From: Planctomycetaceae bacterium
GTDB lineage: Bacteria; Planctomycetota; Planctomycetia; Planctomycetales; Planctomycetaceae
Assembly: GCA_015485495.1 (NCBI GenBank)
Contig: WFTL01000041.1
Span: forward strand, 1-61,432
Direction: 5' to 3'
Length of the DNA stretch: 61,432 nucleotides
Shown here: positions 43,609 to 52,681 of the stretch, one piece after another
Layout: each line of letters starts with the position of its first letter
Position numbering within the stretch: the first letter of the stretch is position 1
Notes under the pieces: generated by a model
Databases searched by the model: none
Seen by the model: the letters and a program-made list of their open reading frames with translations, nothing else
What the model was told of the DNA's origin: nothing
Translations under genes and position numbers: made by a program

Positions 43609-44634
43609 GTGACACCATGGATTCTGAAACTGCTGACCGGTCTGTTCCTGCTGATCGTGCCGGCCACCGGATTCGCGCAGCAGCCGCCCCACTGTGAACT
43701 CATTCCTCTGCCCGGACGCCGGGTCAGTCTGCAGATCGACGGTGTGGAACAGACTCAATGGCATGCCGGACTGCAGGACCCGCATCCCTTCCTGTTTCCG
43801 GTTCGCGGGCCGTCCGGCGCGCTGCTCACACGGCTGGGTCATCCGGGAGCACCGGATCACGAGCATCACCGATCGATCTGGCTGGGATATCAGAACATCG
43901 ATGAACAGGATTTCTGGACGGACAGCGCGGGGACGCGGATTCGCCAGACGCACTGGTACGACTACCGCAGCGGGACGGACGAAGCGATTCTGGCCGTCCG
44001 GCTGGGCTGGATCGACGCAGACGCGAAAGAACGGCTCGATCAGGACGCCATCATCGCTCTGCGGCCCCGCGACGCCGGGGAATACGAACTCGAATTCCAC
44101 TTCACACTGCGTCCGCCTGACGGCCGGTCATCCGTGACGCTTGGGCAGACATCTTTGGGACTGCTGGCGGTGCGTGTGAGCGAATCGATTTCGGAACATT
44201 TCGGTCGCGGACAGCTCACCGGCAGCAGCGGACGCACCGGAGAAGCCGACCTGTTCGGGCAGCCGGCTGCATGGATGGATTACAGCGGACCGGTGGCTGT
44301 CGGCCGCGGATCGGGACGACGGATGGTGACCGAGGGAATCACGTTTCACGATCATCCCGACAACCCCCGTTATCCCGCGCGGTGGCATGTGCGCAGCGAC
44401 GGATGGATGGGAGTGTCCTTCGGCCGGCCGGGCCCCTGGGTGATTCGATCCGGTGATCCGCTCATCCTGCGTTACCTGCTGCACATTCACAGGGGACCGG
44501 TCGATGCGGTGGAGGCTGACCGCGTGCACCGAACTTTCGCGGCCCGGGCGGGGTTCACCATTCTGCCGCCCGGGAAATCCGGACCGCATCGACGTTATCG
44601 TGTGCAGCGGGCGACCGACGCGGCCGCCGACTGA
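43609..44634 (+). CDS. exported DUF6807 (PmoA-like) family protein
   Basis: A 341-residue protein starting at GTG 43609. A signal peptide (PWILKLLTGLFLLIVPATGFAQ) is followed by a beta-rich domain whose landmark is LGHPGAPDHEHHRSIWLGYQ and IDEQDFWT. This corresponds to the HxHHRGIWxxxxxxNGxDFW core of the so-called PmoA family (DUF6807), abundant in planctomycetes. Despite the name it is not a methane monooxygenase subunit. The His cluster suggests metal or sugar binding, possibly in glycan breakdown. No ribosome site is obvious before the GTG; an alternative start inside the signal peptide is unlikely. Confidence 0.78.
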   Translation: MTPWILKLLTGLFLLIVPATGFAQQPPHCELIPLPGRRVSLQIDGVEQTQWHAGLQDPHPFLFPVRGPSGALLTRLGHPGAPDHEHHRSIWLGYQNIDEQDFWTDSAGTRIRQTHWYDYRSGTDEAILAVRLGWIDADAKERLDQDAIIALRPRDAGEYELEFHFTLRPPDGRSSVTLGQTSLGLLAVRVSESISEHFGRGQLTGSSGRTGEADLFGQPAAWMDYSGPVAVGRGSGRRMVTEGITFHDHPDNPRYPARWHVRSDGWMGVSFGRPGPWVIRSGDPLILRYLLHIHRGPVDAVEADRVHRTFAARAGFTILPPGKSGPHRRYRVQRATDAAAD

Positions 44635-44636
44635 CA

Positions 44637-46649
44637 TCACTGTCGGGCCGCTGCTCGGTCTGCCGCGGCTGTCCGCGACCGGTCCGTCGTCCCGGCCAGA
44701 ATCGGACGGAACAGCGGCCTGAGCTGCATGGCGCCGTGAGCGGACAGGTGATCCTGATCCACATAGGCGGCGATGCCTTCGACCGCCACCTGATACCGCC
44801 CGGAATCATCCGCGAAGCAGGGCGCCGGATCGAGGAAGTGAATCCGTTCGCCGGCCGCGGCATCCAGCAGTCCGTTGATGGCGGCGAAGTGCTGTCGGTT
44901 TTCTTCCACGCGCGACGCCAGGCCGTTCAGGTCACGCTGTCTGAGAGCCAGCTTCAGAATCGTGCCCGGCGTGTTCCGCGGCTGAATGGGCACCTGCCGC
45001 AGAATCCAGATCTCAGCGCCGGCGTTCCGAAGCTGCCGACAGGTCCGCTGCAGAGCCCGGCGGAACACGTTCTGAGCTTCTTCCGGTGTGGTCGATACGG
45101 TGGTTTCGTCACACAGCAGATCCTGGTAGTGGCCGCTGTCTCCGAACACATACATGTTCCAGCGGGCGGCCAGAATGACGTGTTCGATCCGCCGCGTGCG
45201 CACGAATTCCACAACCGGCACCGGAGCCTCGTCCCGGAAGTACTGTTTGCGAATCGGCCAGGTTCCGATCAAAGGCGGACGGCCAGGATCGGCAGCCACG
45301 TAGATTCCGATTCCCATGCTCCGCCCCATATCATCCAGAGCCGGCATGATGCTCATCGCATGGCTGTCCCCCCACAGCAGAACCGTTGGCGGACGATCCG
45401 CATCGGTCGCGCCGATGACGGGCATCCGGGAAGCCGATGTCACTTCATCGTGCCGGATGAACTGCGGAATCCGGTATTCGTAACTTCGGTGCGCGTAGAT
45501 GTCTGACGGGAAGCGGCCGGGCAGGCCGTCCATCTGCAGGACGGCTGCCGCGCTGCCGGCCAGCCCGGCAGAAACCAGACCGCCTGCCGCAACCAGGTGA
45601 ACGGGCGCGGGGAGCAGAGCCGCCCGGCGAAAGGGGGTTTCCACATATTTCCAGGACAGCACCGCCAGCAGGCAGGATGCTGCCAGAGCCGCCGCGCGGG
45701 CGGCCGGAGTGAATCCGTCGATGAGAACGTATTCGGTCAGGACGAGCACCGGCCAGTGCCACAGATACAGGGAGTACGAAATGCGCCCCGTGAACACGAC
45801 CGGCCCCAGACTCAGCAGCCGTCCGACGCGTGTCGTCCGTCCGGTGTGAGCATGAATCAGCAGAGCCGTTCCCAGGCAGGGCACGGCGGCCGTCAGACCG
45901 GGGAATGGCGTCTCGCTGTTCCAGAAGAATGCGGGAATCAGAATGAGACCGATGCCGAGCAGCGACAGCAGCTCGTTTCCGGTTCCGCGGAGCTGTCCGC
46001 GACCCGGCCAAAAACGGTGCAGCATGGCCAGACCGATCCCGACGGCGAATTCCCAGATCCGCGAGGGCAGAAGAAAAAACGCGGCCGCCGGAAAATGCCG
46101 CGTCCCGTAGACACTCCAGGCCGCCGACAGGCCGACGACTGCAGCGGCGGCAGCGGCGGCCGTCACGGGGCGGCGACGAACCATCCAGGCCGCGACCGCC
46201 GGAAAAAACAGGTAGAACTGTTCTTCCACGGCCAGTGACCAGGTGTGCAGCAGCGGAATCTGTTCTGCTTCCGGTGCGAAGTAGCCCGACTGGTTCCAGA
46301 ACAGGAAGTTGGCGTACAGAAACGGCTGAACGAACACGCTTTCAGCCAGTTCATTCAGATGTTCCGGGACCAGAACGAACAGCCCGGCAGCGAAGGTTCC
46401 GGCGACCATCACGGCCAGAGCCGGAAACAGCCGCCGCACACGCCGCAGCCAGAAATCGCGGAATCGAAATGTCCCCTGCTGCAGATCGCGCACGACCAGA
46501 GTGCTGATGAGATATCCGGAAATGACGAAAAACACATCGACCCCGATGTATCCTCCCGTCAGCCCGAACCGGGCATGAAACAGCAGCACGATCGTCACGG
46601 CGAGAGCGCGAATGCCGTCGATGTCGGGTCTGTACTGCGAGTTCGTCAT
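44637..46649 (-). CDS. OafA-type membrane acyltransferase with SGNH domain
   Basis: A 670-residue two-domain protein. The N-terminal acyltransferase-3 domain has ten membrane segments, with YRPDIDGIRALAVTIVLLFH, GGYIGVDVFFVISGYLI and the His of LLHTWSLAVEEQFYLF. The C-terminal periplasmic SGNH domain opens with TVLLWGDSHAMSIMPAL (nucleophile Ser) and ends near VDQDHLSAHGAMQL (catalytic Asp/His). Such proteins move acetyl groups across the membrane and attach them to surface sugars. The MBOAT gene lies just upstream on the same strand, suggesting a shared role in decorating envelope polysaccharide, perhaps that made by the 13-21 kb operon (inference). Confidence 0.88.
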   Translation of the reverse strand: MTNSQYRPDIDGIRALAVTIVLLFHARFGLTGGYIGVDVFFVISGYLISTLVVRDLQQGTFRFRDFWLRRVRRLFPALAVMVAGTFAAGLFVLVPEHLNELAESVFVQPFLYANFLFWNQSGYFAPEAEQIPLLHTWSLAVEEQFYLFFPAVAAWMVRRRPVTAAAAAAAVVGLSAAWSVYGTRHFPAAAFFLLPSRIWEFAVGIGLAMLHRFWPGRGQLRGTGNELLSLLGIGLILIPAFFWNSETPFPGLTAAVPCLGTALLIHAHTGRTTRVGRLLSLGPVVFTGRISYSLYLWHWPVLVLTEYVLIDGFTPAARAAALAASCLLAVLSWKYVETPFRRAALLPAPVHLVAAGGLVSAGLAGSAAAVLQMDGLPGRFPSDIYAHRSYEYRIPQFIRHDEVTSASRMPVIGATDADRPPTVLLWGDSHAMSIMPALDDMGRSMGIGIYVAADPGRPPLIGTWPIRKQYFRDEAPVPVVEFVRTRRIEHVILAARWNMYVFGDSGHYQDLLCDETTVSTTPEEAQNVFRRALQRTCRQLRNAGAEIWILRQVPIQPRNTPGTILKLALRQRDLNGLASRVEENRQHFAAINGLLDAAAGERIHFLDPAPCFADDSGRYQVAVEGIAAYVDQDHLSAHGAMQLRPLFRPILAGTTDRSRTAAADRAAARQ

Positions 46650-46715
46650 GGCAGAAAAGGCGATCCGGCGGCCCCGGGCAGACCCGATCGACTCAGGCGG
46701 CTGCCGATTCCGGAT

Positions 46716-48155
46716 TCAGAACTGAAAGTAGATGAAGTCCTGCTGCTGGCCTCCCAGAGCCGGAATGAGGGCGCAGATCGTGTAGTAGAAAGCCAGGCGA
46801 GCCGGGCGGGGCCAGGAAAACCCGAACCGGGAAATGGCGTAGGGTTCCCGCCGTCCCTGCCATTCCAGTCCCAGAAACACGATCAGCAGCAGCACGACAT
46901 CGGCCGGAAGCACCTGGGGCCAGGACAGCAGCGCCGACGAAAAAATGCCGGCGGTGTACTGTGCTGCATGAGAAATGGATTCGGCCCGGAAGAAGATCCA
47001 CGCGAACGTCGTCAGGCCGAAGGTCAGCAGCATGGAAGCGGCTTCCTTCACCGTGGGAAGAGCGCGGTGTTCGGCCACCAGATCCGTGTGGCTGCGGTTC
47101 CGGTTCAGCAGCAGCAGCGGCAGAAAGAAGACCGCGTTCAGAGCTCCCCAGACCACGAAGGTCCAGTTCGCTCCGTGCCACAGCCCGCTGACCAGAAACA
47201 CGATGAACACATTGCGAACGCTTTTCCAGGTGCCGCCCCGGCTGCCGCCCAGAGGGATGTACAGGTAATCGCGAAACCAGGTGGACAGCGATATGTGCCA
47301 GCGGCGCCAGAATTCCGCGATGTCCCTTGAAAAGTACGGATATGCGAAATTGCGCATCAGGCGGAACCCGAACAGCTTCGCTGTGCCGATGGCGATGTTG
47401 GAGTAGCCGGAGAAGTCTCCGTACACCTGAAAGCTGAAAAAGACGACACCGGCCACCAGTGTCGATCCGGCGTATTCGCCGGAATTGTTGAAGACCGCAT
47501 TGGCACAGGCGGCGCAGTTATCGGCAATCACCACTTTGGTGAACATGCCCCAGAGAATCTGCCGCAGGCCGTCCACGGCGGTCGAGTAATCGAATGTGCG
47601 CGACTTCAGAAACTGCGGCAGCAGGCTGGTGGCCCGTTCAATGGGCCCGGCAACCAGCTGAGGAAAAAAGCTGACGAAGGCGGCGAATGCCAGAAAATCG
47701 CGTGTCGGTTTCATCCGCCCGCGATAGACATCGATGGTGTAGCTGAGTGTCTGCAGGGTGTAGAAACTGATGCCGACCGGCAGCACGATGCCCAGCGACG
47801 ATGTCTGAACGGGGTGTCCGAACAGAGTGAACGCGGCAGCGAAGGATTCGGCGAAAAAGTCGCAGTACTTGAAGAACCCCAGAAAGCCCAGATTGACCAG
47901 AATGCTGGTCCACAGGAGCCGGCGGCGGGCCGCTTTGTCGGACGTGACATCCAGCCGGATGCCGACGAGAAAATCCACGATCGTGCTGAAAGCGATCAGT
48001 GCCAGAAAACGGTAATCCCACCAGCCATAGAACAGATAGCTGGCGACCACGACCAGCAGATTCTGCCGACGCAGACTCCGACGCACCGGACGCAGCCAGA
48101 AAAGCGTCAGCACGATGGGAAGAAAAACGGCGAATTCAACGGAATTGAACAGCAT
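46716..48155 (-). CDS. MBOAT-family O-acyltransferase (AlgI-like)
   Basis: A 479-residue polytopic membrane protein. LFNSVEFAVFLPIVLTLFWL at the start, LPVGISFYTLQTLSYTIDVY, FPQLVAGPIERA and FWRRWHISLSTWFRDYLYIP are family hallmarks. The catalytic His sits in VSGLWHGANWTFVVWG. AlgI-type proteins take acyl groups for O-acetylation of exported polysaccharide, normally passing them to an SGNH/AlgJ-like partner. The neighbouring OafA-type protein carries an SGNH domain and could fill that role. The start at 48155 gives the typical N-terminus; an ATG nine bases upstream is equally open. Confidence 0.88.
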   Translation of the reverse strand: MLFNSVEFAVFLPIVLTLFWLRPVRRSLRRQNLLVVVASYLFYGWWDYRFLALIAFSTIVDFLVGIRLDVTSDKAARRRLLWTSILVNLGFLGFFKYCDFFAESFAAAFTLFGHPVQTSSLGIVLPVGISFYTLQTLSYTIDVYRGRMKPTRDFLAFAAFVSFFPQLVAGPIERATSLLPQFLKSRTFDYSTAVDGLRQILWGMFTKVVIADNCAACANAVFNNSGEYAGSTLVAGVVFFSFQVYGDFSGYSNIAIGTAKLFGFRLMRNFAYPYFSRDIAEFWRRWHISLSTWFRDYLYIPLGGSRGGTWKSVRNVFIVFLVSGLWHGANWTFVVWGALNAVFFLPLLLLNRNRSHTDLVAEHRALPTVKEAASMLLTFGLTTFAWIFFRAESISHAAQYTAGIFSSALLSWPQVLPADVVLLLIVFLGLEWQGRREPYAISRFGFSWPRPARLAFYYTICALIPALGGQQQDFIYFQF

Positions 48156-48313
48156 GGCGAGCATCCATTCTCGGTCCGTCCGCCGCGCAGCAGACGGTCG
48201 CCGCGGCCCCTGCCCGACTCCTTCGAACCGACCGCCGCCCGAGCGTATCGGGAATCCCGCTGCAGGATCAAGATCAGCTCAGGAAACTGCTGCCGCGCTG
48301 CCGCGCCGGGGAC

Positions 48314-48350
48314 TGCCGCGCCGGGTGCCGCATACCGGGGCGGCGCGGCA
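48314..48350 (-). terminator. GC-rich hairpin downstream of prpC
   Basis: Perfect 10-base arms TGCCGCGCCG (48314-48323) and CGGCGCGGCA (48341-48350), about 70 bases past the prpC stop. A third GCCGCGC copy just to the left allows alternative pairing. Confidence 0.5.
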
Positions 48351-48417
48351 ACAGGGCATGGAGCACCGTGATGCCGCCGCCGGCCCGGCAGGACCGGTCG
48401 GGCGGTCAGTCGGTCTG

Positions 48418-49575
48418 TCAGCGATCGGCCAGGGGCACCCAGGGGCGGGGTTCTGGTCCCGTGTAATGGGCACTCGGGCGAATGATCCGGCCTTCTTCCC
48501 GCTGTTCCACGATGTGCGCGCCCCACCCGGCCACACGGGCGATGACGAACAGCGGCGTGAACATATCCGTCGGGACACCCATCTGGTGGTAGGAAACGGC
48601 GGAAAACCAGTCCAGATTGGGAAACATGCGTTTGCTGTCCCACATGACCTGTTCCAGACGGGCTGCCACGTCGAACATCGTGCGATCACCCGATTCATCG
48701 GACAGACGCTGAGCCACCTGGCGGATGATCTGATTGCGCGGATCGCCGGTCGTATACACGGGGTGACCGAAACCGATGATGATTTCCTTCCGGGCGACGC
48801 GATCCCGGATGTCGGCTTCCGCTTCGTCGGGGTCCCGGTAGCGGCTCTGAATATGAAAGGCCACTTCGTTGGCTCCCCCGTGCTTCGGCCCCCGCAGTGC
48901 TCCAATGGCGCCGGTGATGCAGGAATACAGATCGGATCCGGTACCGGCGATGACCCGCGCCGTGAAGGTGGACGCATTCAGTTCGTGTTCCGCGTACAGA
49001 TTGAGCGACGTGTGCATCGCCCGGATCCAGGAATCCTTCGGCTTCTGCTGATGCAGAAGCTGCAGAAAGTGTTCAGCCACAGATTCCGCGTTCGTCTGCA
49101 GTTCAATGCGGCGGCCGCTGCGGGAATAGTGGTACCAGTACAGCAGCATGGACGGGAAGGCCGCCATCAGACGGTCGATGAATGTCCGGGCCTGGTCCGC
49201 AGGATGCTCCTCCGCTTCCGGAAAGCAGTGTCCCATCACCGAACAGCCGGTGCGCAGCACATCCATCGGGTGGGCGGATTCCGGAATGATTTCCAGCACC
49301 TGCCGCACCGCATCGGGAAGTTCCCGGTACGTCTTCAGCCGATCGCGGTACTCCCGAAGCTGTTCCCGGGTCGGCAGATTTCCGTGAATCAGCAGAAAGG
49401 CGGTTTCCTCGAATTCCGCCGTGTCCGCGAAATCCAGAATGTCGTAGCCGCGGTAGTGCAGATCGTTTCCGCTGTGCCCCACCGTGCAGATCGCCGTGCT
49501 GGCGGCGGCCACTCCGGAAAGGGCCACGGATTTTTTGGGCCGACGGGCGGAAGAATCGGGGGTGTCCGCAGTCAT
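48418..49575 (-). CDS. prpC: 2-methylcitrate synthase / citrate synthase
   Basis: A 385-residue citrate-synthase-fold enzyme joining oxaloacetate with propionyl-CoA (or acetyl-CoA). [29 protein letters not shown] is the usual 2-methylcitrate synthase opening. [14 protein letters not shown] holds the first catalytic His, [14 protein letters not shown] the second, and [12 protein letters not shown] precedes the catalytic Asp region. The length fits PrpC-type enzymes rather than the longer hexameric citrate synthases. The gene upstream on the same strand encodes the matching lyase PrpB, which favours the methylcitrate reading. prpD (dehydratase) is not in the window. Confidence 0.85.
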   Translation of the reverse strand: MTADTPDSSARRPKKSVALSGVAAASTAICTVGHSGNDLHYRGYDILDFADTAEFEETAFLLIHGNLPTREQLREYRDRLKTYRELPDAVRQVLEIIPESAHPMDVLRTGCSVMGHCFPEAEEHPADQARTFIDRLMAAFPSMLLYWYHYSRSGRRIELQTNAESVAEHFLQLLHQQKPKDSWIRAMHTSLNLYAEHELNASTFTARVIAGTGSDLYSCITGAIGALRGPKHGGANEVAFHIQSRYRDPDEAEADIRDRVARKEIIIGFGHPVYTTGDPRNQIIRQVAQRLSDESGDRTMFDVAARLEQVMWDSKRMFPNLDWFSAVSYHQMGVPTDMFTPLFVIARVAGWGAHIVEQREEGRIIRPSAHYTGPEPRPWVPLADR

Positions 49576-49622
49576 CAGAACAGGCTCCTGCTGGCTGAGT
49601 CGTATTTGCTGGCGTGAGGTCG

Positions 49623-50498
49623 TTACCGGCGGGAGGCGAACAGGTCATCCAGTTTTTTTTCCCATGCGTGGTAGCCCAGCAGTTCGTACAGTTCTTCCCG
49701 TGTCTGCATGGTGTCCACGACGGATGCCTGAGTGCCTTTTTGCCGGATCGTCCGGTACACGTTCAAAGCGGCCGCATTGGCAGCTCGAAAGGCCGACAGC
49801 GGATACAGGGCGATGGCGATGCCCGCATCGGCGAGTTCTTCCACAGTGAACAGAGGCGTCTTTCCGAATTCCGTGAGATTGGCCAGGACGGGCACATCCA
49901 GATGCGATGTGAATCGCCGGTAGTCATCGAGCGATGCCATCGCTTCCGGAAACACCATGTCGGCTCCGGCTTCCACACAGGCGGCCGCCCGTTCCACGGC
50001 TGCATCCAGACCATCGACAGCCGCCGCATCCGTGCGGGCCATGATGACGAAATCGTCATCGATGCGGGCATCCACCGCAGCCCGGATGCGATCGACCATC
50101 TCCTGCTGCGGCACGACGACCTTGTTGGGCCGGTGTCCGCAGCGTTTTTGCTGTTCCTGGTCTTCAATGTGGATTCCGGCGGCTCCGGCCCGCTCCATCT
50201 GACGCACGGCCCGGGCGATATTGAAGGCACCGCCCCAGCCGGTATCGATGTCCACCAGCACCGGCAGTTCCGTCACATCCGTGATCCGCCGCAGATCGAC
50301 CAGGACATCGTCCATTGTGGTGATGCCCAGGTCCGGCAGTCCGCAGGATCCGGCCGCCACGCCGCCTCCGGACAGATACAGAGCCCGAAAGCCGGCCGAT
50401 TCGGCCAGCAGTGCATGGCAGGCATTGATCGCCCCCGCGCACTGCAGAGGCGATTCGGCCGCCACGGCGGACCGCAGTCGAGACCCGGGACCGTTCAT
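49623..50498 (-). CDS. prpB: 2-methylisocitrate lyase
   Basis: A 291-residue isocitrate-lyase superfamily enzyme cleaving 2-methylisocitrate to pyruvate and succinate. It begins [20 protein letters not shown]. Metal and substrate motifs are [40 protein letters not shown] with the catalytic Cys of KRCGH, and [20 protein letters not shown]. Two adjacent ATGs (50501, 50498) give standard-length proteins; a further start at 50588 adds an unlikely leader. It is followed by prpC after 47 bases. The pair degrades propionyl-CoA from odd-chain fatty acids or branched amino acids. Confidence 0.88.
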   Translation of the reverse strand: MNGPGSRLRSAVAAESPLQCAGAINACHALLAESAGFRALYLSGGGVAAGSCGLPDLGITTMDDVLVDLRRITDVTELPVLVDIDTGWGGAFNIARAVRQMERAGAAGIHIEDQEQQKRCGHRPNKVVVPQQEMVDRIRAAVDARIDDDFVIMARTDAAAVDGLDAAVERAAACVEAGADMVFPEAMASLDDYRRFTSHLDVPVLANLTEFGKTPLFTVEELADAGIAIALYPLSAFRAANAAALNVYRTIRQKGTQASVVDTMQTREELYELLGYHAWEKKLDDLFASRR

Positions 50499-50762
50499 CA
50501 TGATGGTGACTCGAAAAACCTTCGAAACCGTACTCCCCGGCCGGGCAGCGTCCACCGACGACTGCTCCCGATGCACGGCGTTCTTCATGCTGCGGACTTC
50601 CTGCCCGGCGGTCCAGACCTGGCCGAAGGAATCCTGAAAAGACGCCGGATTCCCGCCGCGCAGAAAGAAGGCCGCGTCGGCCTCGATCGGGCCGACACGG
50701 CACTGCAGCGTTCAGATCGGCTGTCCGACGGACAGCACGGACGTCCGAAAACGTATCCGATG

Positions 50763-51527
50763 TCAGGACTCGGAATCGTCCTTCGTCGCCACCCGCCGTC
50801 CCGTGACGGCAGCTGTCAGTTCATTGTCGTTGATCACGACATCGGCTTTTCCTTCCAGGCGGTTGCCGCGGGGTTTTCCGCGGAATTCGGCGCGGAACCT
50901 GGCCCCGTCCGGCGCTTCGCCTTCCACGACAAGCGTCAGGACGTTGTTTTTCAGAGTGACATCGCTGAGTTCGTGATCGCCGGCGGCGGCATCCGAGTAA
51001 GTTCCCACCAGTCTGCCGCGGCGCAGTTCCAGAGTCACCGTCGGTTCGAAAAACTCACCGTTGTCTGTTTCCACCGACAGTTCCCATTTCCCGACCACAT
51101 CGCGGCGGCTGGTTCGGCGGCGGGCGTCGATCGGCAGGTCGATGGGTTCTCCGTTGAGCGTCAGTTTCGTCAGCCCTTTCAGGCTGTCCCCGTCGGCCGT
51201 CCCCGAAAAATCGGCCTGCACTTCGTTGCCGTCGACATCGAATTCCAGAGAAAAGGTGACAGTTTTTCCGTCGAATGCTCCTTTGGAAATCTCCAGACTG
51301 ACATTCTGATCGCTGTATTCACCGGTCAGTTTTCCGTCGTCGTCCAGTGCGAGCCGAAGCTGGCTTTCAATGAACGCGCCGGCGACTTCGGTTTCCCAGA
51401 CCCATGTACCGGTCGGATCGTGCCGGGCGGATTCCGCACTCTTTTCGGTGCTCTGGTCATCCGCGGAAATCGACGGCCCTGTCAGACACACGGCAGCAGC
51501 AGTCAGAAGAAAAAACACGGTTCTCAT
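50763..51527 (-). CDS. exported protein with two tandem lipocalin-like beta domains
   Basis: A 254-residue protein of unknown function. A signal peptide (RTVFFLLTAAAVCLTGPSISA) leads to two related halves. The first is about residues 40-135 (TGTWVWETEV, GKLTGEYSD, FSLEFDVDGNEVQADFSGTA) and the second about 145-245 (VGKWELSVET, GRLVGTYSDAA, LTLVVEGEAPDGARFRAEF). Both have the G-x-W start and alternating strands of small beta barrels, suggesting internal duplication. An exported binding or structural role is likely. The start at 51527 coincides with the signal peptide. Confidence 0.65.
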   Translation of the reverse strand: MRTVFFLLTAAAVCLTGPSISADDQSTEKSAESARHDPTGTWVWETEVAGAFIESQLRLALDDDGKLTGEYSDQNVSLEISKGAFDGKTVTFSLEFDVDGNEVQADFSGTADGDSLKGLTKLTLNGEPIDLPIDARRRTSRRDVVGKWELSVETDNGEFFEPTVTLELRRGRLVGTYSDAAAGDHELSDVTLKNNVLTLVVEGEAPDGARFRAEFRGKPRGNRLEGKADVVINDNELTAAVTGRRVATKDDSES

Positions 51528-51832
51528 ACGTCGGGTCTCCGGAAACAGAAAAACGAAAGAACATTTCGGACGTCGGGCCGGATGCCGGCCGGCCGACCGA
51601 CCCGCTTCAGCAGGGCCGCCGGCAGATCGATCCCCCCCCGCTGGATCCCTCGAATAGAACAACGGCGGACGGATGCTGTGTCAAGGTCCGATGCCGCCGG
51701 GGCCGGAGGAACGGGATTCTGCGGAAATGATTTCCGCAGAATTCTGCGGATGGATGCGGTAGTTCCGCCGGCCAGATTGGTTTAGATTGACGGATTCTTC
51801 GGAATCCTTTGTTGCCGGGCCGGCCGGATGGA
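51528..51832. promoter_or_regulatory. 305-base divergent region upstream of uppS
   Basis: It separates the leftward exported-protein gene from the rightward uppS gene. The outstanding content is the nested palindrome at 51716-51750. No convincing -35/-10 pair was found; TTTAGATT near 51781 could include a -10 box. Confidence 0.45.
51716..51750. promoter_or_regulatory. two overlapping perfect palindromes (three half-sites)
   Basis: ATTCTGCGGAAA (51716-51727), TGA, then TTTCCGCAGAAT (51731-51742) form a 12-base-arm inverted repeat. The right arm overlaps an 18-base uninterrupted palindrome (51733-51750) ending in another TTCTGCGGA. The result is the order A, A-inverted, A. It looks like a multi-site operator for a dimeric regulator or a switchable RNA structure, about 85 bases before the uppS start. 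Confidence 0.75.
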
Positions 51833-52672
51833 ATGCCCGTCACGCCGTGTGGTCCACGGAGCAGCAGATCGTTGAGTCGAGAAACTCCGTATTCTGATGA
51901 ACAACTGGCTGCTTTCGGGCTGCAGAGAGCCCGGCTGCCGCGGCATGTGGCCATCATCATGGACGGCAACGGACGCTGGGCTCAGCAGCGCGGTCTGCCG
52001 CGCATTGAAGGGCACCGGCGCGGAGTGACGTCCGTCCGGGAAACCGTGGAAGAATGTTCCCGGCTGGACCTCGATCAGCTGACGCTCTACTGCTTTTCGA
52101 GTGAAAACTGGAAACGGCCGCCGAATGAACTGTCGTTCCTGATGCGTCTGCTGAAAAAGTACGTCGTCGAAGAACGCCGCCGGATTCGCGATCAGGGACT
52201 GCAGTTCCGCGTGATCGGCCACACCGAACAGCTTCATACCGACATCCGGAAGGAAATCGCCGAAACGATCCGCGAATCGGCCGACAACGACGGCATGACG
52301 CTCTGCCTGGCACTGAATTACGGTGCCCGATCGGAAATCACCCATGCCGTCCGGCAGATTGCCGCTCAGGTGCAGGCCGGTACGCTGGTTCCCGATGACA
52401 TTTCCGAACAGACTGTGGCCGATCATCTGATGACAGCCGACATGCCCGATCCGGATCTGGTCATCCGCACCGCCAGCGAGATGCGGGTCAGCAATTTTCT
52501 TCTCTGGCAGATCAGTTATTCGGAGTTGTGGATCACAGACACCTTCTGGCCGGAGTTCCGGCGGGAACATCTGCATGAAGCACTCCGGTCGTATGCCCGA
52601 CGCGATCGCCGATTCGGCGGTCTCAGCGAGCCGTCTGCGAAACCGCCGCTGCCGGCTCTGAAACACGACTGA
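51833..52672 (+). CDS. uppS: isoprenyl transferase (undecaprenyl diphosphate synthase)
   Basis: A 279-residue cis-prenyltransferase building the C55 lipid carrier for peptidoglycan and exported polysaccharide. VAIIMDGNGRWAQQRGLPRI carries the catalytic Asp and Trp, and EGHRRGV, YCFSSENWKRPPNE and the C-terminal DLVIRTASEMRVSNFLLWQI and SELWITDTFWPEF complete the family signature. The Arg-Gly of the usual RTSGExRxSNF is here RTASEMRVSNF. The start at 51833 (ATG, preceded by GGATGG) is chosen; a TTG at 51809 is in frame. cdsA follows after nine bases, the common uppS-cdsA pair. Confidence 0.93.
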   Translation: MPVTPCGPRSSRSLSRETPYSDEQLAAFGLQRARLPRHVAIIMDGNGRWAQQRGLPRIEGHRRGVTSVRETVEECSRLDLDQLTLYCFSSENWKRPPNELSFLMRLLKKYVVEERRRIRDQGLQFRVIGHTEQLHTDIRKEIAETIRESADNDGMTLCLALNYGARSEITHAVRQIAAQVQAGTLVPDDISEQTVADHLMTADMPDPDLVIRTASEMRVSNFLLWQISYSELWITDTFWPEFRREHLHEALRSYARRDRRFGGLSEPSAKPPLPALKHD

Positions 52673-52681
52673 CTCACTTTC

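Noticed and set aside
46690-47190. Possible second gene overlapping the 3' part of the MBOAT gene
   Set aside because: Only shadow frames; MBOAT motifs continue through this region on the leftward strand.
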